A DNA stretch of 64,000 bases from CAZPRY01 sp964589175 (lineage in GTDB: Bacteria; Fidelibacterota; UBA2242): positions 44,690 to 108,689 of the forward strand of contig CAZPRY010000009.1 in assembly GCA_964589175.1 (NCBI GenBank), in the 5' to 3' direction. Of the stretch, positions 45,283 through 54,993 are shown one piece after another. The notes below the pieces were generated by a model, which saw nothing but the letters and a program-made list of their open reading frames with translations, searched no databases and was not told the origin of the DNA. The translations under genes were made by a program, and so were the position numbers. Every line of letters begins with the position of its first letter. The first letter of the stretch is position 1.

Positions 45283-45568
45283 AAAGGGTGGGATCAATTC
45301 TGCTGATTTTAATCAAGGTGTTAATTTTCATTTGGACCGTTTGATTAAAATGGATCAGTTTTACATCGATATTCTCATTGCTCAATCGAACCACCGTCGA
45401 TTGGATAAATGAAGTGGAAACATCCTCAATATTCTGAAAATCGAAGATGATCTTGGAAATATCGGGGTGCGAATCAAGAAATTTTCGAACATGCTCGTAC
45501 AGCAGATTCCCCGCATTCCTAGTGAGGGTATGTTTAGTGATCTTATTTACGGCAGCAACTACATCCAT
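45239..45568 (-). CDS. STAS-like DUF4325 protein
   Basis: 109 residues with the DUF4325 pattern: NAGNLLYEHVRKFL, IIFDFQNIEDVSTSFIQSTVV, and a C-terminal helix region. The family is related in fold to anti-anti-sigma STAS domains; the serine/threonine pair in DVSTSF marks the place where STAS proteins are phosphorylated. The gene is convergent with the ATPase gene and overlaps its 3' end. A switch pair with the ATPase is inferred. Confidence 0.75.
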   Translation of the reverse strand: MDVVAAVNKITKHTLTRNAGNLLYEHVRKFLDSHPDISKIIFDFQNIEDVSTSFIQSTVVRLSNENIDVKLIHFNQTVQMKINTLIKISRIDPTLFKKADRLPSSPTYI

Positions 45569-45733
45569 GATTAGCGGTCTCTCTCAATTCATGTTAACTC
45601 TAAAATGAATATACTCATAATTAGTATAAATTGCGTAAATAAATTTTCACCATTTCTGTAACCGAGATTCTTGGTGTAAAAAGTAACAGCGGAACGAACA
45701 ATCATCAAATGATGAAAATGCGCGTCGCTCTGC

Positions 45734-47251
45734 TTACGATTTTTTCCCGAAACCCGCCATCAGGTTACCGACGATCAGCGTTGCTGTACAGCCGATGAGC
45801 ACGTACCAGGTCCAGTAGACGATGGGCTGCTTACCCAGAATCATCGGAATGACGATGAGGGAAACCATCACCAGGATTCCGGCCGTAAAGCCCCCAATCG
45901 CATCTTTTTGCCGGGTCTTTTTGAAGAGGGTGCCCAGCAGAAAAGTGCCCAATAAGCCGCCATAGGTAATCGAGGCGATACTCAACGCAATCTCGACGAC
46001 CGACTGCAGCACACGAATGAAAAGAAATGCCACCGAGGACAGAATAACGGCCCAGAAAATGGTGAAGATCCGTGAAACCAACAGGTCCCGTTTCGGATTG
46101 TCATCTTTGGCGAAATAGGGTTTGTACAGATCCATCATGGCGGAGGAAGACAGCGAACTCATCGATCCGGCCAGGGTCGACATAGCGGCGGCGAAAAGCC
46201 CTGCGATAATCAGTCCCTTAATTCCGACCGGCAGCTGGTAAATAATGAAGTACGGAAAGATTTCGTCCGGTTTACTGAAAAGTGATCCGGGCGTGCCGAT
46301 GGCCTGCCCCTGGTAAAAAGCGAAAAGCATCAGCCCTACTACAAGAAAAAGTGCAAACTGCAGGATGACGATTACACCGCTGGTAATCAGAGCTTTCTGG
46401 CTATCTTTAAGCGATCGCGTCGAGAGCAGACGCTGCACGATCAGTTGATCGGTACCGTGGGATGACATCGACAGGAATGTGCCGCCGATCAGGCTGCCGA
46501 TCAGGGTATACGGTCGCGAGAAGAAATTATGAAAATCCAGGTTGAGGAGGCCAAACTTATTTACGCCGCCGGAATACTCATTCACGGCGCTGAGTCCGCC
46601 CGGGACTTTATTGAAAAGGATAACAAGCGCGATGATCGCCCCGCCGATATAAATCCCCATCTGCAATACATCAACCCAGATAATGCCTTTCATGCCACCG
46701 GTATAGGTGTAGACCAGGGTCACGAGCGCAATGATGATGATGGAAACAGCGTAGATTTGAAAATCGCTATACCTTTGAAAGACCGGAAAGGCTTTAAAGA
46801 TAAGCGCCAGCGGAATGGATGTCGCGAACAGCCGGACGCCGTCTGCGGCCACCCGGGTTATCAGGAAGACGATCGAAGCATAGCTGCGGGTCTTCTGTCC
46901 GAAGCGGGTTTCCAGGAGCGTGTAAGCCGTGACCAGGTTGCCCTTTTTATAGGCCGGCAGAAAGAGATAACTCACGATGATCCGGCCGATCAGGTAACCA
47001 ATCGTCACCTGCAGGAAATTCAGGTTGGTGATATACGCCAGGCCGGGAATACTGATGAAGGTCAGGGTGCTGGTTTCGGCGGCGACCACGGCGAAAGAAA
47101 CCGCCCACCAGGGCACGTCGGAACCCCCTAAAAAATAGTCCTTCGTCGAGCGCTGTTTGCCACCCGCAAAACTGCCGATAAAAGCCACCAGGGCCAGATA
47201 GGATAACACGATAATGAAGTCAATTGCTTGAAAGCCCGCTACTTCGTCCAC
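45734..47251 (-). CDS. Sodium/solute symporter (SSS family)
   Basis: A 505-residue carrier with about 13 membrane segments. SSS signatures include STKDYFLGGSDVPWWAVSFAVVAAETS (residues about 35-60), the GRI-type motif after helix 3, and FAAAMSTLAGSMSSLSS near residue 345, the Na+-site region. GTG 47251 follows AAAGGGG. It is the last gene of the long minus-strand run. Neighbours with cell-wall and amino-sugar roles suggest a sugar or N-acyl amino sugar substrate; this is inference. Confidence 0.9.
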   Translation of the reverse strand: MDEVAGFQAIDFIIVLSYLALVAFIGSFAGGKQRSTKDYFLGGSDVPWWAVSFAVVAAETSTLTFISIPGLAYITNLNFLQVTIGYLIGRIIVSYLFLPAYKKGNLVTAYTLLETRFGQKTRSYASIVFLITRVAADGVRLFATSIPLALIFKAFPVFQRYSDFQIYAVSIIIIALVTLVYTYTGGMKGIIWVDVLQMGIYIGGAIIALVILFNKVPGGLSAVNEYSGGVNKFGLLNLDFHNFFSRPYTLIGSLIGGTFLSMSSHGTDQLIVQRLLSTRSLKDSQKALITSGVIVILQFALFLVVGLMLFAFYQGQAIGTPGSLFSKPDEIFPYFIIYQLPVGIKGLIIAGLFAAAMSTLAGSMSSLSSSAMMDLYKPYFAKDDNPKRDLLVSRIFTIFWAVILSSVAFLFIRVLQSVVEIALSIASITYGGLLGTFLLGTLFKKTRQKDAIGGFTAGILVMVSLIVIPMILGKQPIVYWTWYVLIGCTATLIVGNLMAGFGKKS

Positions 47252-47312
47252 AGTATATCCCCTTTTTCTACGCGAAAGGTGTTAAACATCGTCACCCAAT
47301 GAGTATCCGATT

Positions 47313-49169
47313 CTATTCTCGTTTTTTCTTAATGCCGAATTCAGGCGGAATCGGTAAAAACTTCAAGATGATGAAGCCGGGGATGGTAGCGATGACGACC
47401 CAGATGAAGAAATTCTGATAGCCGACAATTTCCTGGATCCATCCGCTCATCATCCCGGGAATCATCATCCCCAAAGCCATAAAGGCCGTGCAAATCGCGT
47501 AATGCGCGGTCTTGTGTTCCCCTTCCGAAACGATGATCATATAGAGCATATAGGCCGTGAACCCGAAGCCGTAGCCGAACTGCTCGATCGCCACACATAG
47601 ATTGATCAGAAAAAAATTATCGGGCTGCACCTGAGAAAGATAAATGTAGACGGCATCGGGCAGGTTAATCGCGATTGCCATCCACCAGATCCATCTTTTC
47701 AGGCCGTGTTTGGCGGCCAGCAGTCCGCCCAGAATTCCTCCCAGGGTCAGAAACAGCAGGCCGATCGTACCGTAGACCAGCCCGATTTGCCCCGTCGTCA
47801 ATCCGATTCCGCCGACTTCCTGGGCGTCCAGTAAAAACGGCGAAGCCAGTTTGACCAGCTGCGCTTCACCCAGGCGGAAAAACAGCAAGAATGTGATCGA
47901 AATCCCGATTTTGTCCTTCTTGAAAAAGGCCACAAACGTCTGGAGGAATTCCGTCAAAAATGTCCTGGCATTCACGTCCGCATGATTTATGTCCTCAAGC
48001 GGGTGCGGCAGTATCAATTTGTGATAGATGAAGAAGAGGACGAACAGACCGCAGAGGATGAAAAAAGTCAGCGACCAGGCCAGTCTGGTATTTCCGCTGC
48101 GGGCCGTAAAAATCGCCGCGGCGCTGCTCTGCAGTTTCGCATCGAGCTGAATGACGGCCATCAGCGGTTTGTCCCAATTCTGCCGGTTAAAAACGAAACG
48201 GTTGCCTTCAATTAATGAAATCGATTTGTCGCCGCGGTCGCGACCGAAATTGACGACGATGTCCTTGTCGGTCTCCGGTTCCCGGCTCAGGTGAAAGTAG
48301 ACGATACCGGTGTTTCCCGCAAATTTCAAGGCCGGCTGGACCTTCTCCCCGAAGAGCCCCTGCAGCAGTTCCTTAAGCGGTTCGGAGATGGCATTCTGCC
48401 ACCAGGAGCGATTTTCTTTCAGGACAAGCTCATCATAAACCTGCCCGTTGGCGATATTCCAGGCTTTGGCAAGCGCCAAAATGGAATCGATCTCGCCCCG
48501 GCTGGCCGGTTTGACATCAATCGCCAGGTTTTCGGGAATCGTCATAACGCGCAGCGGACCGGCCGCAGTCACAATCCGAACCTGATCCGGAGCGATACTT
48601 TGCAAGATTGCGTTGGGCTGCGCCGTTACCTGCAGATCGACCGGCGGCAGACCGCTGTGGCTTTCGATAAAGCCCGCCAGCATGATCAGGAGCCCCTGCC
48701 CGAAGATCATCGCAAAGCGGTAAAAAGTGGAACGGATGCCCACGAAATAGGCCTGATCGTGCTGATCGAGGCCCATCATGTAAAATCCGTCTGCGGCGAT
48801 ATCGTGCGTCGCCGAGCTGAAGGCCAGGAGCCAGAAGAATGCCAGCGTAAATTTTAAAAATCCGGGAACAGGGATCACCAGGGCGACACCGCCCAGGCCG
48901 GCACCGACCACAAGTTGCATGGTGACAATCCAGAATCTCTTGGTGCGCAGGATGTCAACCAGCGGACTCCAGAGGGGTTTGATCACCCAGGGCAGATACA
49001 GCCAACTTGTGTATAGCGCAATTCGGGTGTTGGAAATTCCCAGGTTCTTGTACATTATCACGGAGACCGTCATCACCACGACATAGGGAATTCCCTCGGC
49101 GAAATACAGGGAAGGAACCCACCACCATCCGGAACGATTATTACCGTTCAGCTGCTTGGCTTGTGACAT
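47313..49169 (-). CDS. AmpG-like MFS carrier with periplasmic insert
   Basis: A 618-residue carrier of the PAT/AmpG group (YFAEGIPYVVV at the N-terminus, TSWLYLPWVIKPLWSPLVD, SSATHDIAADGFY). AmpG imports GlcNAc-anhydro-muropeptides in Proteobacteria. About 170 residues (roughly 185-360) without helices are inserted between helices five and six, facing the periplasm; normal AmpG is about 490 residues. Next to SpoIID, an amino-sugar kinase and alr it fits cell-wall recycling. Confidence 0.82.
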   Translation of the reverse strand: MSQAKQLNGNNRSGWWWVPSLYFAEGIPYVVVMTVSVIMYKNLGISNTRIALYTSWLYLPWVIKPLWSPLVDILRTKRFWIVTMQLVVGAGLGGVALVIPVPGFLKFTLAFFWLLAFSSATHDIAADGFYMMGLDQHDQAYFVGIRSTFYRFAMIFGQGLLIMLAGFIESHSGLPPVDLQVTAQPNAILQSIAPDQVRIVTAAGPLRVMTIPENLAIDVKPASRGEIDSILALAKAWNIANGQVYDELVLKENRSWWQNAISEPLKELLQGLFGEKVQPALKFAGNTGIVYFHLSREPETDKDIVVNFGRDRGDKSISLIEGNRFVFNRQNWDKPLMAVIQLDAKLQSSAAAIFTARSGNTRLAWSLTFFILCGLFVLFFIYHKLILPHPLEDINHADVNARTFLTEFLQTFVAFFKKDKIGISITFLLFFRLGEAQLVKLASPFLLDAQEVGGIGLTTGQIGLVYGTIGLLFLTLGGILGGLLAAKHGLKRWIWWMAIAINLPDAVYIYLSQVQPDNFFLINLCVAIEQFGYGFGFTAYMLYMIIVSEGEHKTAHYAICTAFMALGMMIPGMMSGWIQEIVGYQNFFIWVVIATIPGFIILKFLPIPPEFGIKKKRE

Positions 49170-49196
49170 CTGAACCCCTCATTTTTGAATTATGAA

Positions 49197-50543
49197 TCAA
49201 TATATTTTAACGAGCCTGGAACCGGGCAGGTAATGCAGAACTATCTCTTCCGCAGAGTAGCCGGAAAGCGCCATCCCCAGCGCACCGATCTGGCAATAAC
49301 CGACGCCATGCCCCCATCCGCCGCCTTTGAGGAGAAAGGCCAACGGGATATCGCTTTCGCCGGTCTCGATATCGACCACAAAAGCGGAGCTGTACAGGAA
49401 CGTTTCGTGGAAACTGTGCCGAATCACATGCTGATCTTTGATGACATGGAATTGCTCATCACCCGACTTATTCAGATAGCGTATGCCGACCTCGATCAGC
49501 CGTCCGGAATCGCCGCGCTTTAGAGGTTCAATGCTCTGAATCGCCCGGGCTGCCAGGGCGCACTTGCGGTTGAGCAGGTTGGTGAGTTGTTCCTGCGTAT
49601 AGCGGAACTGCCAGCGAAAATAGTGGCCTTCTTCATCCACACTGCCGAGATATTTTTTCAGTTCGTTTTCGGGAACTGTCAGCGAACTGCAAAAAGATTG
49701 GGGCGTATCGGCGATCCAAACCCGGACATTCTCCTCAGAGTTCAGCGGCAACGACGGGTGGCGGAATCCATCGACGGCGTCGGGGATCGGCTGCAGGTAA
49801 TCCAGTTTCCCGCCTTCCCAGACATTCTCGAAAGATTCCATCACGCCCCCGCAACTTTTAGAGTAGCGTGCGTCGCAGATTTTACCGCCGTAGAGCAGGA
49901 CCTGCCCAGAAGTAATCAGCGCACCCTGAATGGACTGCCGGGTCAGGTGCGTGGTTCCCTGGTAGCGCTGGCAGCAGTCGTCGTTACAGACATCCATGCC
50001 GATCGAACGGTGTTTCATCTCCACATTGGCCAGCATCCACGAACGGGCCACAATGGTCTGCGACTCGATCAGCGCCGGCGGGCAGGCCGCCCCCATCTCC
50101 GAAGTAGCCACGCACATCAGGTACTGCTCGATCGGTAGTTCGTTGATTAAAATCAGGTCGTTGTCGATGCGGCCGATTTCCAGTTTTCCGGGCAGGAAAA
50201 CCTCTATGTGTTTGCTCCAGTGAAATCCGCGTCCGGAGATGATCTTTTGCGCCAGGACACCGGTTTTATGGTCGATCTGAAAATCGCCGGTCGGCTGCAC
50301 GAACCAGCACACGGCTGTTTCCGGTTGCGAGTCGTTAATTTTCGAAGTTATACTAGTACCGCCAATCCCGAATTGCAGAAGATCGCCGGCCTGCAATGCC
50401 GTCCGCCGCCCGGCATCGTCTTGCAGCACATATCCCGGCTGCTGCGGAATCCGTAGTTCGATTCTTTTCTCATGATCCACCGGCAGGACGATTCCCACCC
50501 GGATCGTCGGTTCGGAGGTCGGAATGGCGTTGGGTTCCAGCAT
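49197..50543 (-). CDS. SpoIID/LytB-domain protein
   Basis: 448 residues. The SpoIID domain shows EQYLMCVATSEMGAACPPALIESQTIVARSW (the catalytic Glu region in the lytic transglycosylase SpoIID), ARYSKSCGG and the C-terminal GGGWGHGVGYCQIGALGMA. SpoIID cleaves denuded glycan strands. No signal peptide is visible at the N-terminus (MLEPNAIPTSEP), which is odd for a wall enzyme. It starts 3 bp after the kinase gene, behind GGGAGAAG. Confidence 0.85.
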   Translation of the reverse strand: MLEPNAIPTSEPTIRVGIVLPVDHEKRIELRIPQQPGYVLQDDAGRRTALQAGDLLQFGIGGTSITSKINDSQPETAVCWFVQPTGDFQIDHKTGVLAQKIISGRGFHWSKHIEVFLPGKLEIGRIDNDLILINELPIEQYLMCVATSEMGAACPPALIESQTIVARSWMLANVEMKHRSIGMDVCNDDCCQRYQGTTHLTRQSIQGALITSGQVLLYGGKICDARYSKSCGGVMESFENVWEGGKLDYLQPIPDAVDGFRHPSLPLNSEENVRVWIADTPQSFCSSLTVPENELKKYLGSVDEEGHYFRWQFRYTQEQLTNLLNRKCALAARAIQSIEPLKRGDSGRLIEVGIRYLNKSGDEQFHVIKDQHVIRHSFHETFLYSSAFVVDIETGESDIPLAFLLKGGGWGHGVGYCQIGALGMALSGYSAEEIVLHYLPGSRLVKIY

Positions 50544-50546
50544 GGC

Positions 50547-51746
50547 CTACTTCTCCCAACTTAGATAAGCGTCGATGCCCGCCCCGATGGCCGGAGCTTC
50601 GCGTAGATTGGAAATCTTGATAAGCTCGATATTGAAGGTACCGTTTGTGCAGTAATGCATTTTCGCGGTATCATCCAGGTATTCGGACCCGCGGATCAGG
50701 GTCGCCAACTGTTCGAAAAGCGGCATCCAGAGTACACGATCACCTTTGGAATCGCGCAGGAGATCGCCCAATCGCTGGCCGATAATGATCGAATCGTAAA
50801 GCACTTTCATGAAATTGTGCTCCGAACTCGGCTTGGGACGATTGGGATTCACGAAGGCAAACAAATCCTGCCAGCCGACATACAATGAAGTGATGCGTTC
50901 GTAGAGCAATTTAGCCAGATAGCGGGAGACCTTTTCAAAAGTAAGCACGGCCTCCTTCTCGCCCTTCAGGGCGCGTTCGCGAATCTGCGGCGGGTAGATT
51001 TCCGCTTCGTTCAATTTCGCCAGGGTCGTGTTCTTCAGGGCGGCATAGATGGTCTGAATGCCACTTGACGAGACGTATTTTTCAGCGGAGAGCCCCTCGC
51101 TGCTTTTCATCTCCCAGGTCTTGACGAACCAGCCCTTAACCTCATCCAGCGGAACAACTTCGCCGCGCAGTTTCAGGGCGTCAGCCGCACCGGTGCCGCC
51201 ACCGAGATAGTAGGAGTTCTGGACATTTTTAAACTGCCCCTCTTTGGCGTATTCCTCGCCCAGGCCACAGTAATAGGCATCGCTGCCGATATGTGAAATC
51301 GGTTGGACGAATTCAATCCCGGATTCCGACAGGCGGGTTTCCAGATCATCGGCATAATGAATCAGGCGCGGGCCGTTGGCCATGGCCGAAATCCCGCGCT
51401 GGTCCCTGGTTTTGATGCCGGGCATGCCCAATCCGACCAGAATACGCCGCTTGCCGCTCAGTTCCACGATCTTCTCGATCACCCGGGCGCAGGCTTCGAT
51501 ATAGGTTTGGCCCTGTAGTTTTTCGGAATCCGTAGGGCGGCTGTCGTCTTTTTCGATTTCCCCTAACTGGATATTGATATTCACCGGTTGAAAATTATCG
51601 ATAAAACCCGGTATCTCGCGATAGGATTTTGCCGCTTTATATTCACCCAATGAAAACGTCTGACCGTCTTCCTCCATCGCAATCGACCAGGCATTCACTT
51701 TCGTAGCGCCGCCGTCGATTCCAATCAATAAAAAATCATCCTTCAT
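50547..51746 (-). CDS. BadF/BadG-type sugar kinase, probable N-acetyl amino-sugar kinase
   Basis: 399 residues of the ASKHA fold. The phosphate-1 loop IGIDGGATKVNAW is at the N-terminus, the second loop SYYLGGGTGAADAL near 190, and a late NGTFNIELIK. The GlcNAc kinase branch of the BcrAD/BadFG family uses this form. Between SpoIID/AmpG-like genes and alr, phosphorylation of GlcNAc or MurNAc is the best guess, with nagB at 17 kb as a downstream step. Confidence 0.72.
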   Translation of the reverse strand: MKDDFLLIGIDGGATKVNAWSIAMEEDGQTFSLGEYKAAKSYREIPGFIDNFQPVNINIQLGEIEKDDSRPTDSEKLQGQTYIEACARVIEKIVELSGKRRILVGLGMPGIKTRDQRGISAMANGPRLIHYADDLETRLSESGIEFVQPISHIGSDAYYCGLGEEYAKEGQFKNVQNSYYLGGGTGAADALKLRGEVVPLDEVKGWFVKTWEMKSSEGLSAEKYVSSSGIQTIYAALKNTTLAKLNEAEIYPPQIRERALKGEKEAVLTFEKVSRYLAKLLYERITSLYVGWQDLFAFVNPNRPKPSSEHNFMKVLYDSIIIGQRLGDLLRDSKGDRVLWMPLFEQLATLIRGSEYLDDTAKMHYCTNGTFNIELIKISNLREAPAIGAGIDAYLSWEK

Positions 51747-51782
51747 TCCCGGTGTCCCTTCGTAATCTTTTCAAAATCGGTT

Positions 51783-53345
51783 CTATTTGGACTGATTTAG
51801 TTTAATTCGCCGTTGGATCGCCAACAAGCGCATGTAGTCCTTGGCCTCATCGTTCCGGTCGATAGTCGCCGGATCGATGCTATGGTCGGTACCGCCGCTG
51901 TGCCGGACTACCTCGTAAATCGGGTCGAAAATGCGGCCGACGCGGTATTTTTCGCTGATCTTCATCACCAGGTCGTAATCCTCGCCGTAGTTACGCGCAT
52001 ACGGTTCATCATTGATCCCGAACCAACCCATTTCCTTGATTACCTCTATCGGAATACAGCGCGGCGCGCCGGCGCCGTTGATGCGCAGCAGGTTGTTGCG
52101 GCCGTTGCTTTCGGTCCATTCGGCGTGGGTTACGACCGGTATTTCGGCCATGCGTATAAACTCGCCGGAAACCTTCTTCTCCCAGACCTCATAGGAACCG
52201 ATCACGATCCCGATGCGATCATCGGAAGCGAACATTGCGGCAGCCTTCTCGACGGCGTCCGGTTTCAGGCGGTCGTCGGAATCGAGCTGGACGTAATACT
52301 TGCTTTGGGCAACCTTCACACCAAGATTTAGACTCAGGCCGATATTATTCACATCGGTCACAACGAGTTTCACGGCCGGATAATGTTCATCGTAGCTGGA
52401 TCCGCCAGGCATGTATTTCCGGACTTCCTGAATCGTCGGATCGGAGTCACCGCCGTTCACAACGACGATGGCTTCGATATTCTGTTCCGTCTGCCGGAAG
52501 ACACTGCCCAACGCGCTTTCGATAAATTCCGGCCGGTTATTAACGGGAATAATGACTGAAGCCACGTATTGGGCCTCTTTAACCGCGGGCCGTTCATGCA
52601 TAAAAGCACCCGGTTTCAGGTAAGCGCCAATGCTCCTGAGATGATCCGTGACGACTGCTTCCGCCTCCAATTGTACATCTTTTCCGGCCAACAGGTAATC
52701 GAAAACATTGTGTCCTTTGCCCTGGGCAACAACCGAATAAAGTGAACCGGCATAGCGGTTGGCGATGTGAACCAGCTGGAATTTCCCGGACAGTCTCAGG
52801 CGAACGTCGTAAAGGTGATTGTATTTTACCTTGGCATCGAACCCGCCGATCGCGTCAAGGGCCGCTTTGGGGAAGAAAAATACCTTGCCGTAATCCTGGT
52901 TGTCGCGCAGACGCCCCGCGTGGTGTTTCAGCAGGTGAATCTCCTTTGCGCCGGCTTCGCCGATCAGGTCGTAATCGGCATACAGCATGCCCATTTCCGG
53001 ATTTCTCTCCGAACAGATCAACGCGGTCTCGATGTATGAGCGCTTCAGCGTGATCTCGGCCGCCTGATTATCGAGATACAGAATGAAATCGGCTCTGCTC
53101 TTCGCAATCGCAGCGTTTAAAAACTGGGCAGTATTCGCGAACTTGTTTTCGATGATGATCGTCTTTACGGATGAAATTTCGAATTCCGGATTGTGTTTGC
53201 TGTCCATCAAGATGATCAATTCTTTGGGCGGGATCGTTTGATTGATGATGGAATTCAATATCTTCGAGAAGCGGTCTTTATCGTACGGCATGAGATCCGA
53301 GTAATGTAAAACCACGCTTACCGATGCATTTTTCTTAACTTCCAT
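51783..53345 (-). CDS. Glycosyltransferase with two GT2-like domains
   Basis: 520 residues, no membrane segments. The N-terminal GT-A-like domain (about 8-200, SVVLHYSDLMPYDKDRF) has a degenerate metal motif (LYLDNQ). The second domain (about 265-505) has SVIIPVNNRPEF and the metal-binding YVQLDSDDRL. Only the second half is likely catalytic. It lies 20 bp after alr in the same unit. Acceptor and donor unknown; a cell-surface glycan is likely. Confidence 0.82.
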   Translation of the reverse strand: MEVKKNASVSVVLHYSDLMPYDKDRFSKILNSIINQTIPPKELIILMDSKHNPEFEISSVKTIIIENKFANTAQFLNAAIAKSRADFILYLDNQAAEITLKRSYIETALICSERNPEMGMLYADYDLIGEAGAKEIHLLKHHAGRLRDNQDYGKVFFFPKAALDAIGGFDAKVKYNHLYDVRLRLSGKFQLVHIANRYAGSLYSVVAQGKGHNVFDYLLAGKDVQLEAEAVVTDHLRSIGAYLKPGAFMHERPAVKEAQYVASVIIPVNNRPEFIESALGSVFRQTEQNIEAIVVVNGGDSDPTIQEVRKYMPGGSSYDEHYPAVKLVVTDVNNIGLSLNLGVKVAQSKYYVQLDSDDRLKPDAVEKAAAMFASDDRIGIVIGSYEVWEKKVSGEFIRMAEIPVVTHAEWTESNGRNNLLRINGAGAPRCIPIEVIKEMGWFGINDEPYARNYGEDYDLVMKISEKYRVGRIFDPIYEVVRHSGGTDHSIDPATIDRNDEAKDYMRLLAIQRRIKLNQSK

Positions 53346-53365
53346 GAACTCTTTAACCTCCAGAT

Positions 53366-54484
53366 TTATTTTCCTATATAAATTCTAGGAACGCGTTTCG
53401 ATACCGAACAGCACAGTTCGTACGAGATTGTTCCCACCTCCTCCGCCAGGCGCGAGGCCAGGATATCCCCCTGTGGTGAATCGCCCCAGATCAGTACCAT
53501 GTCACCGGCAGCCACCTCATCGTCCCCTACATCCACCATGATCTGATCCATGGTCACGGTCCCAACCATCGGGTACAATTTGCCCTTAATCAACACGTGG
53601 GCCTTGTTGGTGAAACTACGGTGAATACCGTCAGCGTAGCCGATGGGCAGCACCGCGATCTGCGTTTCCCGGGATGTGGTGTAGCGGCATCCGTAACTGA
53701 TGCAGGTACCTTCCGGCAAACGGCGCACCAGCGAAACCCGTGTCTTCAAAGCCATTACCTGCTTGAGCGCAATCGATTCACTGGTCTCGAGCGATGGGTA
53801 TTGTCCGTAGAGAATGATTCCGGCCCGTACCAGATTGAAGGGATACTGACAGGCTTCGGGTATATCCAGAATCGCCCCGCCGTTAGCCATGTGCATGAAC
53901 GGAATGATAATGTTGTGACCTCTCAGGTCGTTGATCAGTTTCCGGAAGCGATCCAATTGTAAATGGGCATAGGCTTTATTGCTCGTGTCCGAAGTGGCGA
54001 AGTGGGAATAGATACCCTCCAGGCGGATATTTTGGTTCTGATAGAGACGAACGACTTCCTCCACAGCCTGATCCGATTGAATCCCGACCCGCCCCATGCC
54101 GGTATCCGCATTGAAATGCACGATGGCAATCTTGCCCATTCTGGCGGCAATCCGGCTGATACGCTCAATATCCCGCGGATCCGTTACCGTGATACGAACA
54201 TCGTAAGCCAGGGCGTTTTCGATCTGGTCATCGAACAGCGTGCCGAAGATGAGAATTGCTTTGTCGATCCCGGCATGTCTGAGTTCCAGCGCCTCGGCGA
54301 TGCGCGCCACGGCAAAATATTGGACTCCTTCTTCAATCAAGCGGTTTGTGACCTGAACGGCCCCGTGACCATAGGCGTCGGCTTTCACGACGGCCATAAC
54401 CTTGCACGGCTTCACCCGTTCGCAGATACGTCTCAGGTTATAGGCCAGATTTTCCAAATGAATTTCAGCAACCGTGTATCTCAC
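53366..54484 (-). CDS. alr: Alanine racemase
   Basis: Makes D-alanine for peptidoglycan, PLP-dependent. The PLP lysine is in MAVVKADAYGHGA (near residue 34), and the second catalytic Tyr in CISYGCRYTTS near 265. GYADGIHR is intact, and the length (372) is typical. The start is GTG 54484 behind AAGGAT. It sits in a minus-strand run between a nucleoside deoxyribosyltransferase-like gene and a glycosyltransferase. Confidence 0.95.
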   Translation of the reverse strand: MRYTVAEIHLENLAYNLRRICERVKPCKVMAVVKADAYGHGAVQVTNRLIEEGVQYFAVARIAEALELRHAGIDKAILIFGTLFDDQIENALAYDVRITVTDPRDIERISRIAARMGKIAIVHFNADTGMGRVGIQSDQAVEEVVRLYQNQNIRLEGIYSHFATSDTSNKAYAHLQLDRFRKLINDLRGHNIIIPFMHMANGGAILDIPEACQYPFNLVRAGIILYGQYPSLETSESIALKQVMALKTRVSLVRRLPEGTCISYGCRYTTSRETQIAVLPIGYADGIHRSFTNKAHVLIKGKLYPMVGTVTMDQIMVDVGDDEVAAGDMVLIWGDSPQGDILASRLAEEVGTISYELCCSVSKRVPRIYIGK

Positions 54485-54516
54485 TTCATGATCCTTTTAT
54501 GCAAGAATAATTGAAA

Positions 54517-54993
54517 TTATTCGACTGCTGCGCGGCCGTAGCGATCGGATAGATGTTTTTTCAGATCTTCGAAAGAGTCAAAAATCCTGGTAGTACAGCC
54601 CAGTATCCAGCCGCTGATTTCCCGAATCGGCAGCCGTGAAACCATATAGACCGGCTTGCCCAGTGAATAGGCCATAGTCAGCTCGCCATAAGTTCCTCCG
54701 CCCATCGCGGCGAATTTATCCCAGAGGCAAACGATATAGTCGATTTCCTCGCGGATAGAATTCAGATCACCGTCAATCAATTTGCGGACACTCCTTTTAA
54801 ACGCTTCGGTGTCGATGGTTTTCAATGCCCGGAAGTTCCGGCTCTCGTCGGGACTAAGATATTTAAATTCTTCCCAGAGCGGATTATATACTTCGTGCCC
54901 AAGTCGCTCTATGATAAATGCGGACATATCACTGCGCCAGGCTTCGCCGTGATCGGGAGAGTATTCGATTGCGCCGGCCAGATAGGCTTTCAC
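54517..54993 (-). CDS. Nucleoside 2-deoxyribosyltransferase-like protein
   Basis: 158 residues from the GTG start. KAYLAGAIEYSP, the middle EEIDYIVCLWDKFAAMGGGTYGELTMAYSLGKPVY and the general fold pattern are those of the nucleoside 2-deoxyribosyltransferase/TIR-like superfamily, with Glu in TYGELTMAY as likely catalytic residue. GTG 54993 is preferred to ATG 55026 because GGAGGA lies ten bases upstream and because it then overlaps the permease stop by 4 bp (GTGA). Substrate unproven. Confidence 0.72.
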   Translation of the reverse strand: MKAYLAGAIEYSPDHGEAWRSDMSAFIIERLGHEVYNPLWEEFKYLSPDESRNFRALKTIDTEAFKRSVRKLIDGDLNSIREEIDYIVCLWDKFAAMGGGTYGELTMAYSLGKPVYMVSRLPIREISGWILGCTTRIFDSFEDLKKHLSDRYGRAAVE

